A model generated the notes under the pieces. The model ran no database searches. It saw only the letters and a program-made list of their open reading frames with translations, and was not told where the DNA came from. Shown here piece after piece: positions 24,137 to 33,620 of a DNA stretch of 64,000 bases. Made by a program: the position numbers and the translations under genes. The DNA lies in NCBI GenBank assembly GCA_002315555.1, contig DCHF01000055.1, positions 260,829-324,828 on the forward strand. The letters run 5' to 3'. This DNA comes from Lachnospiraceae bacterium UBA1759 (GTDB taxonomy: Bacteria; Bacillota; Clostridia; Lachnospirales; Lachnospiraceae). Every line of letters starts with the position of its first letter. The first letter of the stretch is position 1.

Positions 24137-25669
24137 ATGACACAGGTACTAAAGGAGAATGATTCCGGGGATTTTAAGGAGAAACAACGGGTCAAGGTCA
24201 TCCATACTACACTCGATGATGTTCCGTTCGGAAGTGACGACGATATCCCTTCTCCGGACAGTAAACTTGAAAAGATGGCGCTCCCCGAGGGCGTTACACA
24301 CAAGCAGTTATATCGGGACGTCCTTATGATCGCATGGCCGTCCTTTTTGGAACTGATCCTGACGCAGCTTACCGGTATGGCGGACCAGATCATGGTCGGA
24401 CGGCTCCCCGGTGAGATCGGTGTCCGGGCATTATCCGCGGTCGGTCTGTCCACGCAGCCCAAGTTCCTGCTGATGACGATGGTCCAGGCTCTGAACGTCG
24501 GTGCCACCGCGATGGTCGCCCGTGCGCGCGGCCGCAAGGACCGCGACCAGGCCAATCAGGTCTTCCGCCAGGCTGTCGTTTTCAACATCCTGCTTTCCGC
24601 TTCGATGATGCTCCTCGGTGTCCTCCTTACCGTTCCGCTCCTTCGACTGATCGGCGGCAGCGGTATTTCCGATTCCACCTACGCTTACGCGGCGGATTAC
24701 TTCCGCATCCAGATGTGGGGCTTTGTCCCGCTGTGCGTCACTTTCACCTTTACGGCGGTCCTCCGCGGTACCGGTGAAACGCGTATTCCGCTGCTCTATA
24801 ACACCATGGCCAATGCCATCAACCTGTTGTTCAACTATCTCCTGATCTACGGCAAGCTCGGCTTCCCGCGCATGGAAGTCCTCGGTGCATCGCTCGCGAC
24901 CGTCATCGGCCAGACCGCGGCATTCGTTTTTGCACTGATCATCGTACTCGACAAGAGACGTTATCTGCACCTGGACCTTCGCGAGAAGTTCCGCTTTAAT
25001 TGGGAGATTCTCCGGAACGTTATCAGGATCGGCGTTCCGTCCATGATGGAGCAGCTGTTCATGCGTGCCGGCGTGCTGATCTTCACAAGAACCATCACGG
25101 GCCTCGGCGATGTTGCCTTCGCGACCCATCATATCTGCATGAACATTCAGGCGATGTCCTTCATGACGGGTCAGGCCTTTGCGAACTCCGCAACGACCCT
25201 GATGGGCCAGAGCCTCGGCAAGAAGCGTCTGGATATGGCGGAAAACTACACCCGCCACACCAAGACCGTCGGTATTATTTCCGCCTGCATCCTGGCCGTT
25301 CTGTTCGCGCTGTTCGGCAAGTACGTCGTGGCGCTTTACAACAATACGCCGGAGGTCATCGACATCGGCGGAAAGATCCTGTTCTTCGTTGCATTCATGC
25401 AGCCGTTCCAGGCCAGCCAGTTTATTACGGCCGGTGCACTTCGCGGTGCCGGCGATACCCGTTTCCCGGCAATCGCCATTGCTGTCACGGTCCTCGGTGT
25501 TCGTGCGACCTTTGCCCTGATCCTTGTCAGTGTCTGCCACTTTGGCCTCTGGGGCGCATGGATCGCACTTGTATGCGACCAGCTCTTACGCTCGTGGCTC
25601 ATCAATTGGCACTATAAGAAGGGCAAGTGGCGTTTCATCCGTCTGTCCGCAAAGCCGGCAAAGGCCTGA
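24137..25669 (+). CDS. MATE-family multidrug/cation antiporter
   Basis: Membrane exporter of 510 residues driven by Na+ or H+. About twelve helices form two homologous halves; the first half opens with AWPSFLELILTQLTGMADQIMVGRL and the second with RIGVPSMMEQLFMRAGVLIFTR. Both match the MATE pattern of the NorM/DinF group. Unusually, about 60 polar, acidic residues precede the first helix and are probably cytoplasmic. ATG 24137 follows GAGAGG. The substrate cannot be predicted. A small membrane protein gene follows 72 bases later in the same direction. Confidence 0.88.
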   Translation: MTQVLKENDSGDFKEKQRVKVIHTTLDDVPFGSDDDIPSPDSKLEKMALPEGVTHKQLYRDVLMIAWPSFLELILTQLTGMADQIMVGRLPGEIGVRALSAVGLSTQPKFLLMTMVQALNVGATAMVARARGRKDRDQANQVFRQAVVFNILLSASMMLLGVLLTVPLLRLIGGSGISDSTYAYAADYFRIQMWGFVPLCVTFTFTAVLRGTGETRIPLLYNTMANAINLLFNYLLIYGKLGFPRMEVLGASLATVIGQTAAFVFALIIVLDKRRYLHLDLREKFRFNWEILRNVIRIGVPSMMEQLFMRAGVLIFTRTITGLGDVAFATHHICMNIQAMSFMTGQAFANSATTLMGQSLGKKRLDMAENYTRHTKTVGIISACILAVLFALFGKYVVALYNNTPEVIDIGGKILFFVAFMQPFQASQFITAGALRGAGDTRFPAIAIAVTVLGVRATFALILVSVCHFGLWGAWIALVCDQLLRSWLINWHYKKGKWRFIRLSAKPAKA

Positions 25670-25741
25670 TGCGGAAGAGCGTGCTGCGTTGTTCCGCGAC
25701 CTTTATAACAGCTCCCTGCAAAGGGAAAGGAGTTTTACTGT

Positions 25742-26434
25742 TTGAGAAAGCTGCAGTCTCTGCCTAAAAGATATTTCAGTCAGAGTTTTACATTCAAAAC
25801 CATATTTACCAGTACGGTCACCTCCGTTGTGACGCTGGCATTCGCACTGTACAACGGTGTGATCGGTCACATGAAGCACACGGAATGGAACATCGCCATT
25901 TGCGTCTATTATTTGCTTCTCTGTACCCTCCGCGCGTATATCGTGCTGAATGAGCGGAAGCTTCAGAAGCTTTCTCCGGAGGAACGCGACCGCCATCTGG
26001 TGCCGGACGTACATAGTTCGTTTATCACGCTGATCGTGCTGAACGGAGTCCTGGTGGCACCTATCATTCTGATGATCCGGAACCTCCGGCCGATCCATGC
26101 GACGTTGGTCTTTGCCATCGCGATCGCCGCGTTCACGACGTATAAGATCGTGATCGCGATCATCAATTTCCGTCGGGCAACCAAGCAGAAAAAGATTCTG
26201 ATCCATGAGCTTCGTACCATCAATCTGGTCGATGCCCTGGTCTCCATCCTGCTTCTTCAGAACACGCTGATCACCGTGGCCGCGGAACCGCATGATGCTC
26301 TTCTTGGCCTGTCTGCCTATACGAGTGCAGTCATCCTGGGACTGATCACGACGATCATCGTCCTGTCCTACCGCAGGGCGATCCTGATGATCCGTGAGGT
26401 GAAAAACAAGGAGGAGAGTGCGGAGAATCGATGA
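25742..26434 (+). CDS. Hypothetical membrane protein, about six helices
   Basis: Protein of 230 residues with no recognised family. Hydrophobic segments at about residues 20-40, 48-68, 95-112, 118-140, 165-180 and 188-210 alternate with strongly basic loops, and the C-terminus is charged. The start is the TTG at 25742, set nine bases after AAAGGAG (25726-25732). It may be co-transcribed with the MATE gene. Confidence 0.65.
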   Translation: MRKLQSLPKRYFSQSFTFKTIFTSTVTSVVTLAFALYNGVIGHMKHTEWNIAICVYYLLLCTLRAYIVLNERKLQKLSPEERDRHLVPDVHSSFITLIVLNGVLVAPIILMIRNLRPIHATLVFAIAIAAFTTYKIVIAIINFRRATKQKKILIHELRTINLVDALVSILLLQNTLITVAAEPHDALLGLSAYTSAVILGLITTIIVLSYRRAILMIREVKNKEESAENR

Positions 26435-26547
26435 GAGCGCATGCAGACTCAAGAGGCATGGACCGCGGCGAAAGCACAAAAACCGGAGAGGATTTTGGAA
26501 ATCCGGTCGAATCATGGTACATAAACGATGTAATGTCGTCGAGATAA
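26431..26547 (+). CDS. Possible 38-residue peptide
   Basis: Short frame starting in an ATGA overlap with the stop of the preceding membrane protein, behind CGGAG. It encodes a polar peptide starting MRAHADSRGMDRGESTKTGE. It may be a coupled small gene or chance. Confidence 0.2.
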   Translation: MRAHADSRGMDRGESTKTGEDFGNPVESWYINDVMSSR

Positions 26548-26569
26548 CTAATATTTAGGGAGGAACACT

Positions 26570-28129
26570 ATGCTTCGTGAAGTAAAGACTGAAAACGGCT
26601 GGGTGCGCGGTCTTCCGGCTGCCGATCCCAGAATCACTGCGTTCAAGGGCATTCCGTTTGCTGCACCGCCCGTCGGAGAGCTTCGCTGGCGCGCTCCGCA
26701 GCCCGCAAAGGACTGGGACGGCGTATTGAACGCATACACTTTCGGGCCCATCGCCATGCAGTGGACCCCGGGCCTGAACCCGGCGGATTTCTATGCCAAA
26801 GAGTGGCATGTGGATCCGGAGATCCCGATGAGCGAGGATTGCCTGCAGTTAAACATCTGGACCCCGGCAAAGAAGGCCGATGAGAAGCTTCCGGTCATGG
26901 TCTGGATCTACGGCGGCGGCCTGATGTGCGGCTATCCCGCGGAGATGGAATTTGACGGCGAGCGCATCGCACGCCGCGGTGTCATTCTGGTATCCGTAAA
27001 CTACCGCGTCAATGTCTTTGGGTTCCTGGCACATCCGGAACTGACCCGCGAGGATCCGGAGCATCCCACGAATTTCGGCCATCTGGACCAGAAGTTCGGT
27101 ATCGAATGGGTAAAGCGGAACATCGCAGCGTTTGGCGGTGATCCGGACAATATTACAGTATTCGGTCAGTCCGCAGGTGGCGGCAGCACCTATATCCAGA
27201 CGGTATCCCCGCAGAATAAGGGTCTCTTCCAAAAGGCGGTCCTTCATTCCGGCGGCGGCCTTCTGCCTCCGAGTCTTGCATCCCGCGAATTAGCGGATGC
27301 GGAGAAGGTCGGCGAGAAATTTTTTGCGGATATGGGCGTGAACAGTCTCGAGGAAGCACGTGCCCTGGATGCACGGACGGTATTTGAGAAAGGCGCAGCC
27401 GATCCCACCTACCGTTGGGGAACGGTCATCGGCGATCCGTTCATGCCGCAGCATCCCACAAACTACACGCTTCAGGATAATGAAAATGATGTGGTGATCA
27501 TGGCCGGCAACACGGAGGACGAGTTCCCGGTGCAGTCCCATGCGCGTACTTATGAGGAATTTGAACGCTTTGCCGAGCTGCAGTTCGGGGACCGCAAGGA
27601 CGAGTTCATCGCCATCTGCAGGAAGGACGGGGACAGCCTCGAGAACATGATCAAAAACAGCCATTTTAACCGCTTTGAGATCGGGGACATGCTGTATGTC
27701 GATATTCGTGCCGAACACGGTAAAAACACCTATTTTTACACGTTTGATCCGGAGATCCCGGGCGATAACGCCGGATCCTTCCATTCATCCGACCTCTGGT
27801 TCGTTTTTGAGACCCTGGCTAAGTGCTGGCGCCCCTTCACGGGCAAGCATTATGACCTCGCGCGGCAGATGTGCAACTACTGGACCAACTTCGCAAAGAC
27901 CGGCGACCCGAACGGCCCGGATGCCGATGGCACCCCGATGCCGGAGTGGCGCATTTCAAATGCAGCGGAGCGTCAGCCCATCTGGTTCGGCGACACCGCC
28001 TATATGGACGAGCGTCCGCGTACGGAACTGGAGAATTTTCTGGTAAGCTATTACAGGGAAAAACTGCTGGCAGGCGAACCCATCGATCCCTTCAGTGTAC
28101 CGAGAAGAGAGGACGGAAGCCTCTTGTAA
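26570..28129 (+). CDS. Type B carboxylesterase
   Basis: Alpha/beta-hydrolase of 519 residues of the carboxylesterase B/PnbA group. It shows the oxyanion segment VWIYGGGL, the nucleophile elbow FGQSAGGGS with the catalytic serine, the EDCLQLNIW signature of the family, and a late FHSSDLWFVF segment carrying the likely histidine. No signal peptide, so cytoplasmic. ATG 26570 follows AGGGAGGA. It faces the GH95 gene across a shared terminator. It may remove acyl groups from imported sugars or plant compounds, which is inferred only from the glycosidase neighbours. Confidence 0.88.
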   Translation: MLREVKTENGWVRGLPAADPRITAFKGIPFAAPPVGELRWRAPQPAKDWDGVLNAYTFGPIAMQWTPGLNPADFYAKEWHVDPEIPMSEDCLQLNIWTPAKKADEKLPVMVWIYGGGLMCGYPAEMEFDGERIARRGVILVSVNYRVNVFGFLAHPELTREDPEHPTNFGHLDQKFGIEWVKRNIAAFGGDPDNITVFGQSAGGGSTYIQTVSPQNKGLFQKAVLHSGGGLLPPSLASRELADAEKVGEKFFADMGVNSLEEARALDARTVFEKGAADPTYRWGTVIGDPFMPQHPTNYTLQDNENDVVIMAGNTEDEFPVQSHARTYEEFERFAELQFGDRKDEFIAICRKDGDSLENMIKNSHFNRFEIGDMLYVDIRAEHGKNTYFYTFDPEIPGDNAGSFHSSDLWFVFETLAKCWRPFTGKHYDLARQMCNYWTNFAKTGDPNGPDADGTPMPEWRISNAAERQPIWFGDTAYMDERPRTELENFLVSYYREKLLAGEPIDPFSVPRREDGSLL

Positions 28130-28153
28130 TCCGGTCATACATAGTTGAAAAAC

Positions 28154-28198
28154 AAAAAACACCGCTGATACCGATCTTGATATCAGCGGTGTTTTTTT
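28154..28198. terminator. Bidirectional terminator
   Basis: AAAACACCGCTGATA (to 28170) pairs with TATCAGCGGTGTTTT (from 28181). A- and T-runs on both sides serve the converging esterase and GH95 genes. Confidence 0.85.
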
Positions 28199-28258
28199 AT
28201 TGGAGAATATGCCCAGATGCAACTCGACTCAGTCGACATCGGGGAGCGTTTCAGGAGC

Positions 28259-30655
28259 TTACGTTCTTGAACCCGTAATGACTACGGGAACATCCTTCTT
28301 CAGCGTGAGCGTCAGGTCGCCGCATACGGGCGTACCGTCATTTGCGGAGAGCATGAGGCCAGCCTTACGGTTCTTGATCACGATCTCCTGATCCTTTCCG
28401 GAGACGATCTCGGCCTTGAAGCCGTTTTCATCCCAGGTCAGTGTGTTCATCTTCGCGCAGGTGTACAGCCAGATGCCTTCCAGCTTACCGGTTTCAAAGT
28501 AGTCCGGAATGCAGGGCAGGAATTCGATGATACCGGGCTCGGAATAGACGCACATCTCCAGGAGCAGTGCGGGCATCGCGCCCTGAAGATCCGGGAACTG
28601 TCCGCGGTACGGGAAGTGCGCGGTGGACAGGTTCTTACGGACAAAGCCGTGGCAGATAAGCTGCGACATATTCTGAACCGCTTCTTCCAGGTCTTTCAGA
28701 CGGATGGAAGAGAAGGCACGGTGGATGATGCCGTGTGCGGAATCGTCCTGCTGGCCGCGCTTGCGGTTGGAAATACGGATGGCCTCCGCTACGTCCGCGT
28801 TCTTATCGACGGTCACGGCCCGGCCCGGCCACAGGTCATAATGATGGGACACGTGACGATGGTTATAGTTTTCTTCGATGATATCGGACGCCCATTCCTT
28901 CAGACCGCCGTCCGGATCGGTCAGGTAGACCGGAAGCTCATTCAGGAACGTTTCGTAGCCCGGGATCTCGTCTTCCTTGATGCCCAGGATCTTATAAGCG
29001 CTGATCAGGTTCTCCACGACTTCACGGCAGATGGCGATGTCCATGACCGCATTGATACGGGTCGCGTGACGGTCCTTACAGGTGACGGTCACATAGTCCG
29101 GATTCGGTGTCGGATCCTCCGGAGAGAAGGAAGGAACGAACAGGCGATGTCCGTCGTCTCCGCGGCGTTCGGAGTAATCCATGAAGAACAGCGCGGTCTC
29201 CTCCAGTGCCGGAACCAGACGCTCCTTCAGGAATTCGCGGTCCTCCGTGCAGAGGTAGTATCCCCAGAACTCGTTCAGGACCCAGCCCAGGACGCCGGTG
29301 AAGGCGTAATGCGGATAGGTTCTGGAGAAGTGGTAGTACAGACCGTTGTCGATGTCGCAGTGGACGCTTGCCAGAAGGCCGCGCGCACCGAACAGACGCT
29401 GTGCGTTGATGCGGAAGTCTTCAAACTTCTCTTCGTAATAACGGAAGTAGCAGTCCATCTCATCGAACAGACCGGTGTTATTGCCGGCGCAGACCTGCAG
29501 GTTCGTATTGATGTTGTGCTGTCCCCAGAAGGGCGGGATCTTACCGGTGTCGATGATCTGATAGAAACGGCCCATGTCATAGAGCTTGTCCATCATTTCC
29601 GGATAGAGTTCGTGGACGTTATTGCACTTTGCGAGAAGCTCCTCACCGGAGAGATAAAGATCCTCCGGCGCACCGAGTGTCAGTTTTGAACGATCCATCT
29701 TTTCACCGAGGATGGCCTTGTTTTCCGTAAGGACCGCGGCTTCATCGGCGGTAATGGCATTGAAGGCGGCGAGCGCTTCCGCTTCATCACCATACTCGTA
29801 ATGCTCACGATACGGGATGACCTGCGCGAGGACCGTCAGGGTATCCGCATCTTTTACGGTGATCGTCGTGTCGTTCTGTGTCAGCGTACCGCCGGCTAAC
29901 GCAAAGCGCAGGAAAGCGGCGTAACCCTTGTGACCCTTTTCCGGATCGTATTTCCACTTGATGACGAAAGCTTCCGGTGACAGTTCCAGTTCGTGTTCGG
30001 CGTTGACCATTGTGGGCTGGCCGAACATGTTCGGGCCGCCGGGAAGCGCCATGGAAAGCGTCAGGTTCAGTTTTCCGGCCGGAGCATTGAAGGTGAAGAG
30101 GTTGTAGTTGCCCTTGAACGCCGGTGTCGCATGGTATTCAAAGGTGCCGTCCGCTGTTTCAAAATGCGTGGTCAGCGCGCCGGTCATCATGTCCAGGAAG
30201 CGGATGTAGTTCCGGACTTCCGCCTCGGGTGCGGTGATGTCCAGGCTGAAGGCCTTGTGAACGTGAGGCGGGCCGATCGGATATACGATGTCCGCATCCA
30301 TATTCATCAGCTTGTCGTAACCCATTTCGCGCTGTGCCTTGTCGATGATCCGGTCCGCAGTGTCCGGGTCGCCGGCCATGACGGCGTCACGGATCCTGTC
30401 GATGTCCCTGGACAGATCCGGCGGCAGCGGAGCCTTTGCCCAGCTGGGCTCGTAGCATTCTTCCTGCGTCACGATGATCTCTTCGCTGAACGGACGTCCC
30501 GCCATATCGATCCGGTGGGTGCCGTTTCCGGTATAAAGATAATCCGCCTTGTCATAGGACGGAGAGATGCTGGAGACATTACGTTCCGGCAGGACTTCTT
30601 TACGAAGCGCGAGCGGAAGATAAGCGTACTCATAATTCAGTTTTTTCAGTTCCAT
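28259..30655 (-). CDS. GH95-family glycoside hydrolase, probable alpha-L-fucosidase
   Basis: Intracellular glycosidase of 798 residues. An N-terminal beta-sandwich is followed by an (alpha/alpha)6 barrel and a C-terminal beta domain. The hallmark HRHVSHHYDLWPG near residue 640 and the FPDLQGAMPALLLEM segment match GH95 enzymes, which release alpha-1,2-linked L-fucose or galactose. PPFWGQHNINTNLQ is the conserved barrel segment. ATG 30655 follows AGGAGG. No signal peptide, so imported oligosaccharides are the likely substrate. Confidence 0.85.
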   Translation of the reverse strand: MELKKLNYEYAYLPLALRKEVLPERNVSSISPSYDKADYLYTGNGTHRIDMAGRPFSEEIIVTQEECYEPSWAKAPLPPDLSRDIDRIRDAVMAGDPDTADRIIDKAQREMGYDKLMNMDADIVYPIGPPHVHKAFSLDITAPEAEVRNYIRFLDMMTGALTTHFETADGTFEYHATPAFKGNYNLFTFNAPAGKLNLTLSMALPGGPNMFGQPTMVNAEHELELSPEAFVIKWKYDPEKGHKGYAAFLRFALAGGTLTQNDTTITVKDADTLTVLAQVIPYREHYEYGDEAEALAAFNAITADEAAVLTENKAILGEKMDRSKLTLGAPEDLYLSGEELLAKCNNVHELYPEMMDKLYDMGRFYQIIDTGKIPPFWGQHNINTNLQVCAGNNTGLFDEMDCYFRYYEEKFEDFRINAQRLFGARGLLASVHCDIDNGLYYHFSRTYPHYAFTGVLGWVLNEFWGYYLCTEDREFLKERLVPALEETALFFMDYSERRGDDGHRLFVPSFSPEDPTPNPDYVTVTCKDRHATRINAVMDIAICREVVENLISAYKILGIKEDEIPGYETFLNELPVYLTDPDGGLKEWASDIIEENYNHRHVSHHYDLWPGRAVTVDKNADVAEAIRISNRKRGQQDDSAHGIIHRAFSSIRLKDLEEAVQNMSQLICHGFVRKNLSTAHFPYRGQFPDLQGAMPALLLEMCVYSEPGIIEFLPCIPDYFETGKLEGIWLYTCAKMNTLTWDENGFKAEIVSGKDQEIVIKNRKAGLMLSANDGTPVCGDLTLTLKKDVPVVITGSRT

Positions 30656-30728
30656 ACCGTTCCTCCTGAAAATGCATTCGGTTAGCATCATTATCATAAA
30701 AAATGCAGTCGGATTCAATAAGAAAAAT

Positions 30729-30780
30729 CGAGAAAAAGACAACAAAAAGCACAGGCCGTAGCCTGTGCCCCCTGTTGTCT
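30729..30780 (-). terminator. Terminator of the 49-residue gene
   Basis: Read leftwards, GCACAGGC and GCCTGTGC (30749-30768) pair around a four-base loop, followed by TTTTTGTTGTCTTTTT. An outer pairing of AGACAAC (30774-30780) with GTTGTCT (30737-30743) adds strength. Confidence 0.8.
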
Positions 30781-30811
30781 TCTTTACTTTTTGAGGAGAA
30801 TCTATAAAGAA

Positions 30812-30961
30812 TCAACGAAAGATCTTGTTAAGGAACTTCTTGATGCCGTTTGCGGTGTCATCCGTCTTGACATCCTTTTCCCAGTATTCATATCTCTCAG
30901 CCTTCATCCATTCCGGAACTCTGTTGCAGTCATCGACTCTGTTGTAATTCATGGTTAACAT
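30812..30961 (-). CDS. Small hypothetical protein, 49 residues
   Basis: Short gene well framed by signals. ATG 30961 lies seven bases after GGGAGG, the stop is TGA at 30812-30814, and a strong terminator starts 32 bases beyond. The protein begins MLTMNYNRVDDCNRVPEWM, contains an aromatic charged helix (RYEYWEKD) and ends in a basic amphipathic segment, IKKFLNKIFR. It has no membrane helix. No known family was recognised. It is divergent from the PucR regulator gene, so it may belong to that regulon. Confidence 0.65.
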   Translation of the reverse strand: MLTMNYNRVDDCNRVPEWMKAERYEYWEKDVKTDDTANGIKKFLNKIFR

Positions 30962-30989
30962 ATTAGTACCTCCCGATTATGTGTATTTG

Positions 30990-31009
30990 AACGGTTTTTC
31001 CAAACCGTT
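30990..31009. promoter_or_regulatory. Palindrome in the small-gene leader
   Basis: AACGGTTT (30990-30997) and AAACCGTT (31002-31009) are perfect inverted repeats four bases apart, with no T-run. They sit between the two divergent genes, so an operator or mRNA hairpin is possible. Confidence 0.45.
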
Positions 31010-31094
31010 GACGTTATTTATCTTTGATGACTATATCCTATCACATAATAAAAGAAATAAAATGGACTATGGGGTGGAAAATGAATGTTTGGTA

Positions 31095-31123
31095 TTGTGC
31101 TATTGTCACAATAGTGCTATAGT
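31095..31123 (+). promoter_or_regulatory. Promoter of the PucR gene with internal operator
   Basis: TTGTGC (31095-31100) and TATAGT (31118-31123) are spaced 17, with TG before the -10. The spacer holds the perfect palindrome CTATTGTCACAATAG (31100-31114), well placed for a repressor or for autoregulation. Confidence 0.65.
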
Positions 31124-31144
31124 GAAGGGGCTGGAGGTGATAAT

Positions 31145-32317
31145 ATGGGTTTTACAGTGGAAGATATGCTGGTCAGCGCAAAAGATAAGTACCGGATGAA
31201 GCTCATTGCCGGCGTAAACGGATGGGCGAATTCCATCAGCTGGCTCCTCATGGTCGAGGATACGACGATCACACGTAACTTTAAAGGAAAGGAACTGGTC
31301 GTAACGACCGGTTTCGGATTCGATACCGAAGAAAAGCTTCTGGAGCTTGTGCATATTCTGGACAAGCATCATGCGGCGGGACTCATCATCAATGTGGGTC
31401 CGTATATTGCCGAAGTTCCGGAAAAGGTCATTCAGGCGGCCGATGCCTGCGATCTTCCGCTCATGACCGTCCCGTGGGACGTGCTCATGTCCGACATGAT
31501 CAAGGATCTGACGGTCCGCATCTTCTTCCAGTCCTCCGTGGACGAGCAGATCTCGCTGGCGTTCATTCGCGCGATCGAGCACCCGCTTCCGGATACGGCG
31601 TACCGGGAAGAGCTGTCGTCGAATTTTGATGTAGACGGCGAATTCCAGGTCATCGCGTTTACGACCGAGTCCCTGGACACGATGGATACGCGTGACCGCC
31701 GCCAGATCGGTTACCGCCTGCAGATCTACCTGGAAAACATTTCGCACAACGCGCATTTCTTCTATTATAACGGCTGCTTCCTGCTTGTGATCAACGGCAT
31801 GGACGCGGAGGCGCGTGAAAACATCGTTCAGGGATTCGCGACCCGTGCAAAGCGCCGCATGCCGGATGAGACCATCTACATCGGCGAAGGCTCTGCGGTG
31901 CGCGATATTTCCAACCTCCACCTGTCCTATAAGCGTGCGCTGTTCACGGTCCGCTTCACGATGGGGCAGAATAAGATGCTGGGCCGGTTTGACGAACTGG
32001 GGATCCACCGGCTGTTCTATTCCGTATCCGACACCCTGATCCTGAAGGAAATGGGTGAGGATATTCTGAAGCCGCTCGTCGAATATGACAATAAGCATGA
32101 GTCGGAGCTTCTTGCGACGCTTGAGAATTATCTGAAGCATAACGGAAGTGTCAGCAGTGTGGCGGACGAGATGTTCATCCATAAGAATACGATCCTGTAT
32201 CGTATGACTAAGATCCGCGAGTTGTTAAAAGCGGACCTTGATGACGGCGAAGAGCGCATGTTCTATTACATGGCGATCATGATCCGCAGAGGACAGCACA
32301 TTCTGGAAGAAAAGTAA
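31145..32317 (+). CDS. PucR-family transcriptional regulator
   Basis: Regulator of 390 residues. The N-terminal PucR domain (residues 3-125; GVNGWANSISWLLMVEDTT, KGKELVVTTGFGF) is followed by a GGDEF-like central part. The C-terminal helix-turn-helix (LENYLKHNGSVSSVADEMF then IHKNTILYRMTKIRELL) is typical of PucR/CdaR proteins. ATG 31145 follows GGAGGTGATA. PucR members often control purine, amino acid or polyamine metabolism. The MFS gene nine bases downstream is the probable co-transcribed partner, and its cargo may be the effector. Confidence 0.87.
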   Translation: MGFTVEDMLVSAKDKYRMKLIAGVNGWANSISWLLMVEDTTITRNFKGKELVVTTGFGFDTEEKLLELVHILDKHHAAGLIINVGPYIAEVPEKVIQAADACDLPLMTVPWDVLMSDMIKDLTVRIFFQSSVDEQISLAFIRAIEHPLPDTAYREELSSNFDVDGEFQVIAFTTESLDTMDTRDRRQIGYRLQIYLENISHNAHFFYYNGCFLLVINGMDAEARENIVQGFATRAKRRMPDETIYIGEGSAVRDISNLHLSYKRALFTVRFTMGQNKMLGRFDELGIHRLFYSVSDTLILKEMGEDILKPLVEYDNKHESELLATLENYLKHNGSVSSVADEMFIHKNTILYRMTKIRELLKADLDDGEERMFYYMAIMIRRGQHILEEK

Positions 32318-32325
32318 GGGGACAC

Positions 32326-33528
32326 ATGAAAAATTTAAAAGAGACATTCAGAGCAGACTCGAAGTACATGTACTTTTTCCTTTCGATTCTGGTAATGGGA
32401 CTGGGCTACGGTCTGTACAAGGGAACGATCGACAATTATCTTGCGCAGATCGTACAGATGACGGAATTTGACCGCGGCCTGATGGAGTTCTTCCGCGAAC
32501 TGCCGGGACTTCTGCTGATCCTGATCCTCGCGGTACTGTATATGTTTTCCGCGGAGACGATGTTAAAGATCGGTGCGGTCATCTGCATCATCGGTATGGG
32601 CATGCTGGCGATCGTCAGCCCGGTCAAGGTGCTGGTAACGCTCGGCATCTGCATGTACTCTCTCGGTGAGCATATCATGCTGGGAATGAAGAGCACCATC
32701 GCCCTGACGTATGCAAAGCCTAATAAGGGCGGTGCGGCGCTTGGCATCATGGGTGCGCTGAATCAGATCGGTACGCTGATCGGTTATCTTGTCATCATCG
32801 TGGCGTTCATGTTCATGGTGGAGAATATCCGGAACTTCAAGATCATTTTCGCGGCTGCGGCGATCCTTACCGCAATCGCTGCAGGCCTTACGCTTTTGGT
32901 ACAGGGCAAGAGCGAGCGTAAGAACGAAAACCGCCGTTTTTACTTCCGCAGGAAGTTCACCAAGTTCTATATGCTGGAAGTATTCTACGGCGCCCGTAAG
33001 CAGGTGTTTTTCACCTTTGGACCGTATGTACTGATCCTGTTCTACGGTGCAAAGACTGCGACCATCTCCCTTCTGTTCGCCATTTGCGCGATCCTGGGAT
33101 TCTTCCTGTCGCCGCTTGTGGGCAAGCTCATCGACCGTGTGGGCTATAAGATCGTCATGATCTCCGACACACTCATTCTGGTCATCGTCTGCTTCTTCTA
33201 CGGCTTTGCGCATCACATCTTCCCGAAGGATGTGGCGATGATCGTCTGCTGTGTCAACTACGTCCTTGATTCCATCATTTCCATGGCGTCGATGGCTTCT
33301 AACGTATATGTTCAGGATATTTCCGACAGCCCGGAGGAGATGCGTGCCACGATCTCTACCGGTATCTCCGTCAATCATCTGATCACGATCCTGATCGCCC
33401 TGTTCGGCGGTCTGATCTGGCAGAAGCTCGGCATCGAGACGTTGTTCATTCTGTCCGCGGTGCTCGGTCTGTGCAACAGTGCTTATGCCGCGACCATTAA
33501 GACCGGAGAGCAGCTGAGGGAAGGCTGA
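32326..33528 (+). CDS. MFS transporter
   Basis: Major facilitator of 400 residues with about twelve helices. It shows a cytoplasmic central loop rich in basic residues (KSERKNENRRFYFRRKF) and the second-half loop motif GKLIDRVGYKIVM, close to the MFS motif A. It starts eight bases after the PucR gene stop, at GGGGACAC, and ends before a strong terminator. The substrate is not evident; PucR linkage suggests a nitrogen compound. Confidence 0.82.
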   Translation: MKNLKETFRADSKYMYFFLSILVMGLGYGLYKGTIDNYLAQIVQMTEFDRGLMEFFRELPGLLLILILAVLYMFSAETMLKIGAVICIIGMGMLAIVSPVKVLVTLGICMYSLGEHIMLGMKSTIALTYAKPNKGGAALGIMGALNQIGTLIGYLVIIVAFMFMVENIRNFKIIFAAAAILTAIAAGLTLLVQGKSERKNENRRFYFRRKFTKFYMLEVFYGARKQVFFTFGPYVLILFYGAKTATISLLFAICAILGFFLSPLVGKLIDRVGYKIVMISDTLILVIVCFFYGFAHHIFPKDVAMIVCCVNYVLDSIISMASMASNVYVQDISDSPEEMRATISTGISVNHLITILIALFGGLIWQKLGIETLFILSAVLGLCNSAYAATIKTGEQLREG

Positions 33529-33577
33529 GCGTGAAGCAGGGGGCTTTCGAAAACAAAGAACCGCGAAGCGCGGGCAC

Positions 33578-33611
33578 AAAAAGACCGGATCCCTTCGGAG
33601 CCGGTCTTTTT
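33578..33611. terminator. Terminator between the MFS and phosphoglucomutase genes
   Basis: AAAAAGACCGG (33578-33588) pairs with CCGGTCTTTTT (33601-33611). Suited to both converging transcripts. Confidence 0.85.
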
Positions 33612-33620
33612 GTTATTTAA

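Noticed and set aside
24431..25540. A 369-codon minus-strand frame inside the MATE gene
   Set aside because: Highly charged, low-complexity product typical of reading opposite membrane-protein codons.
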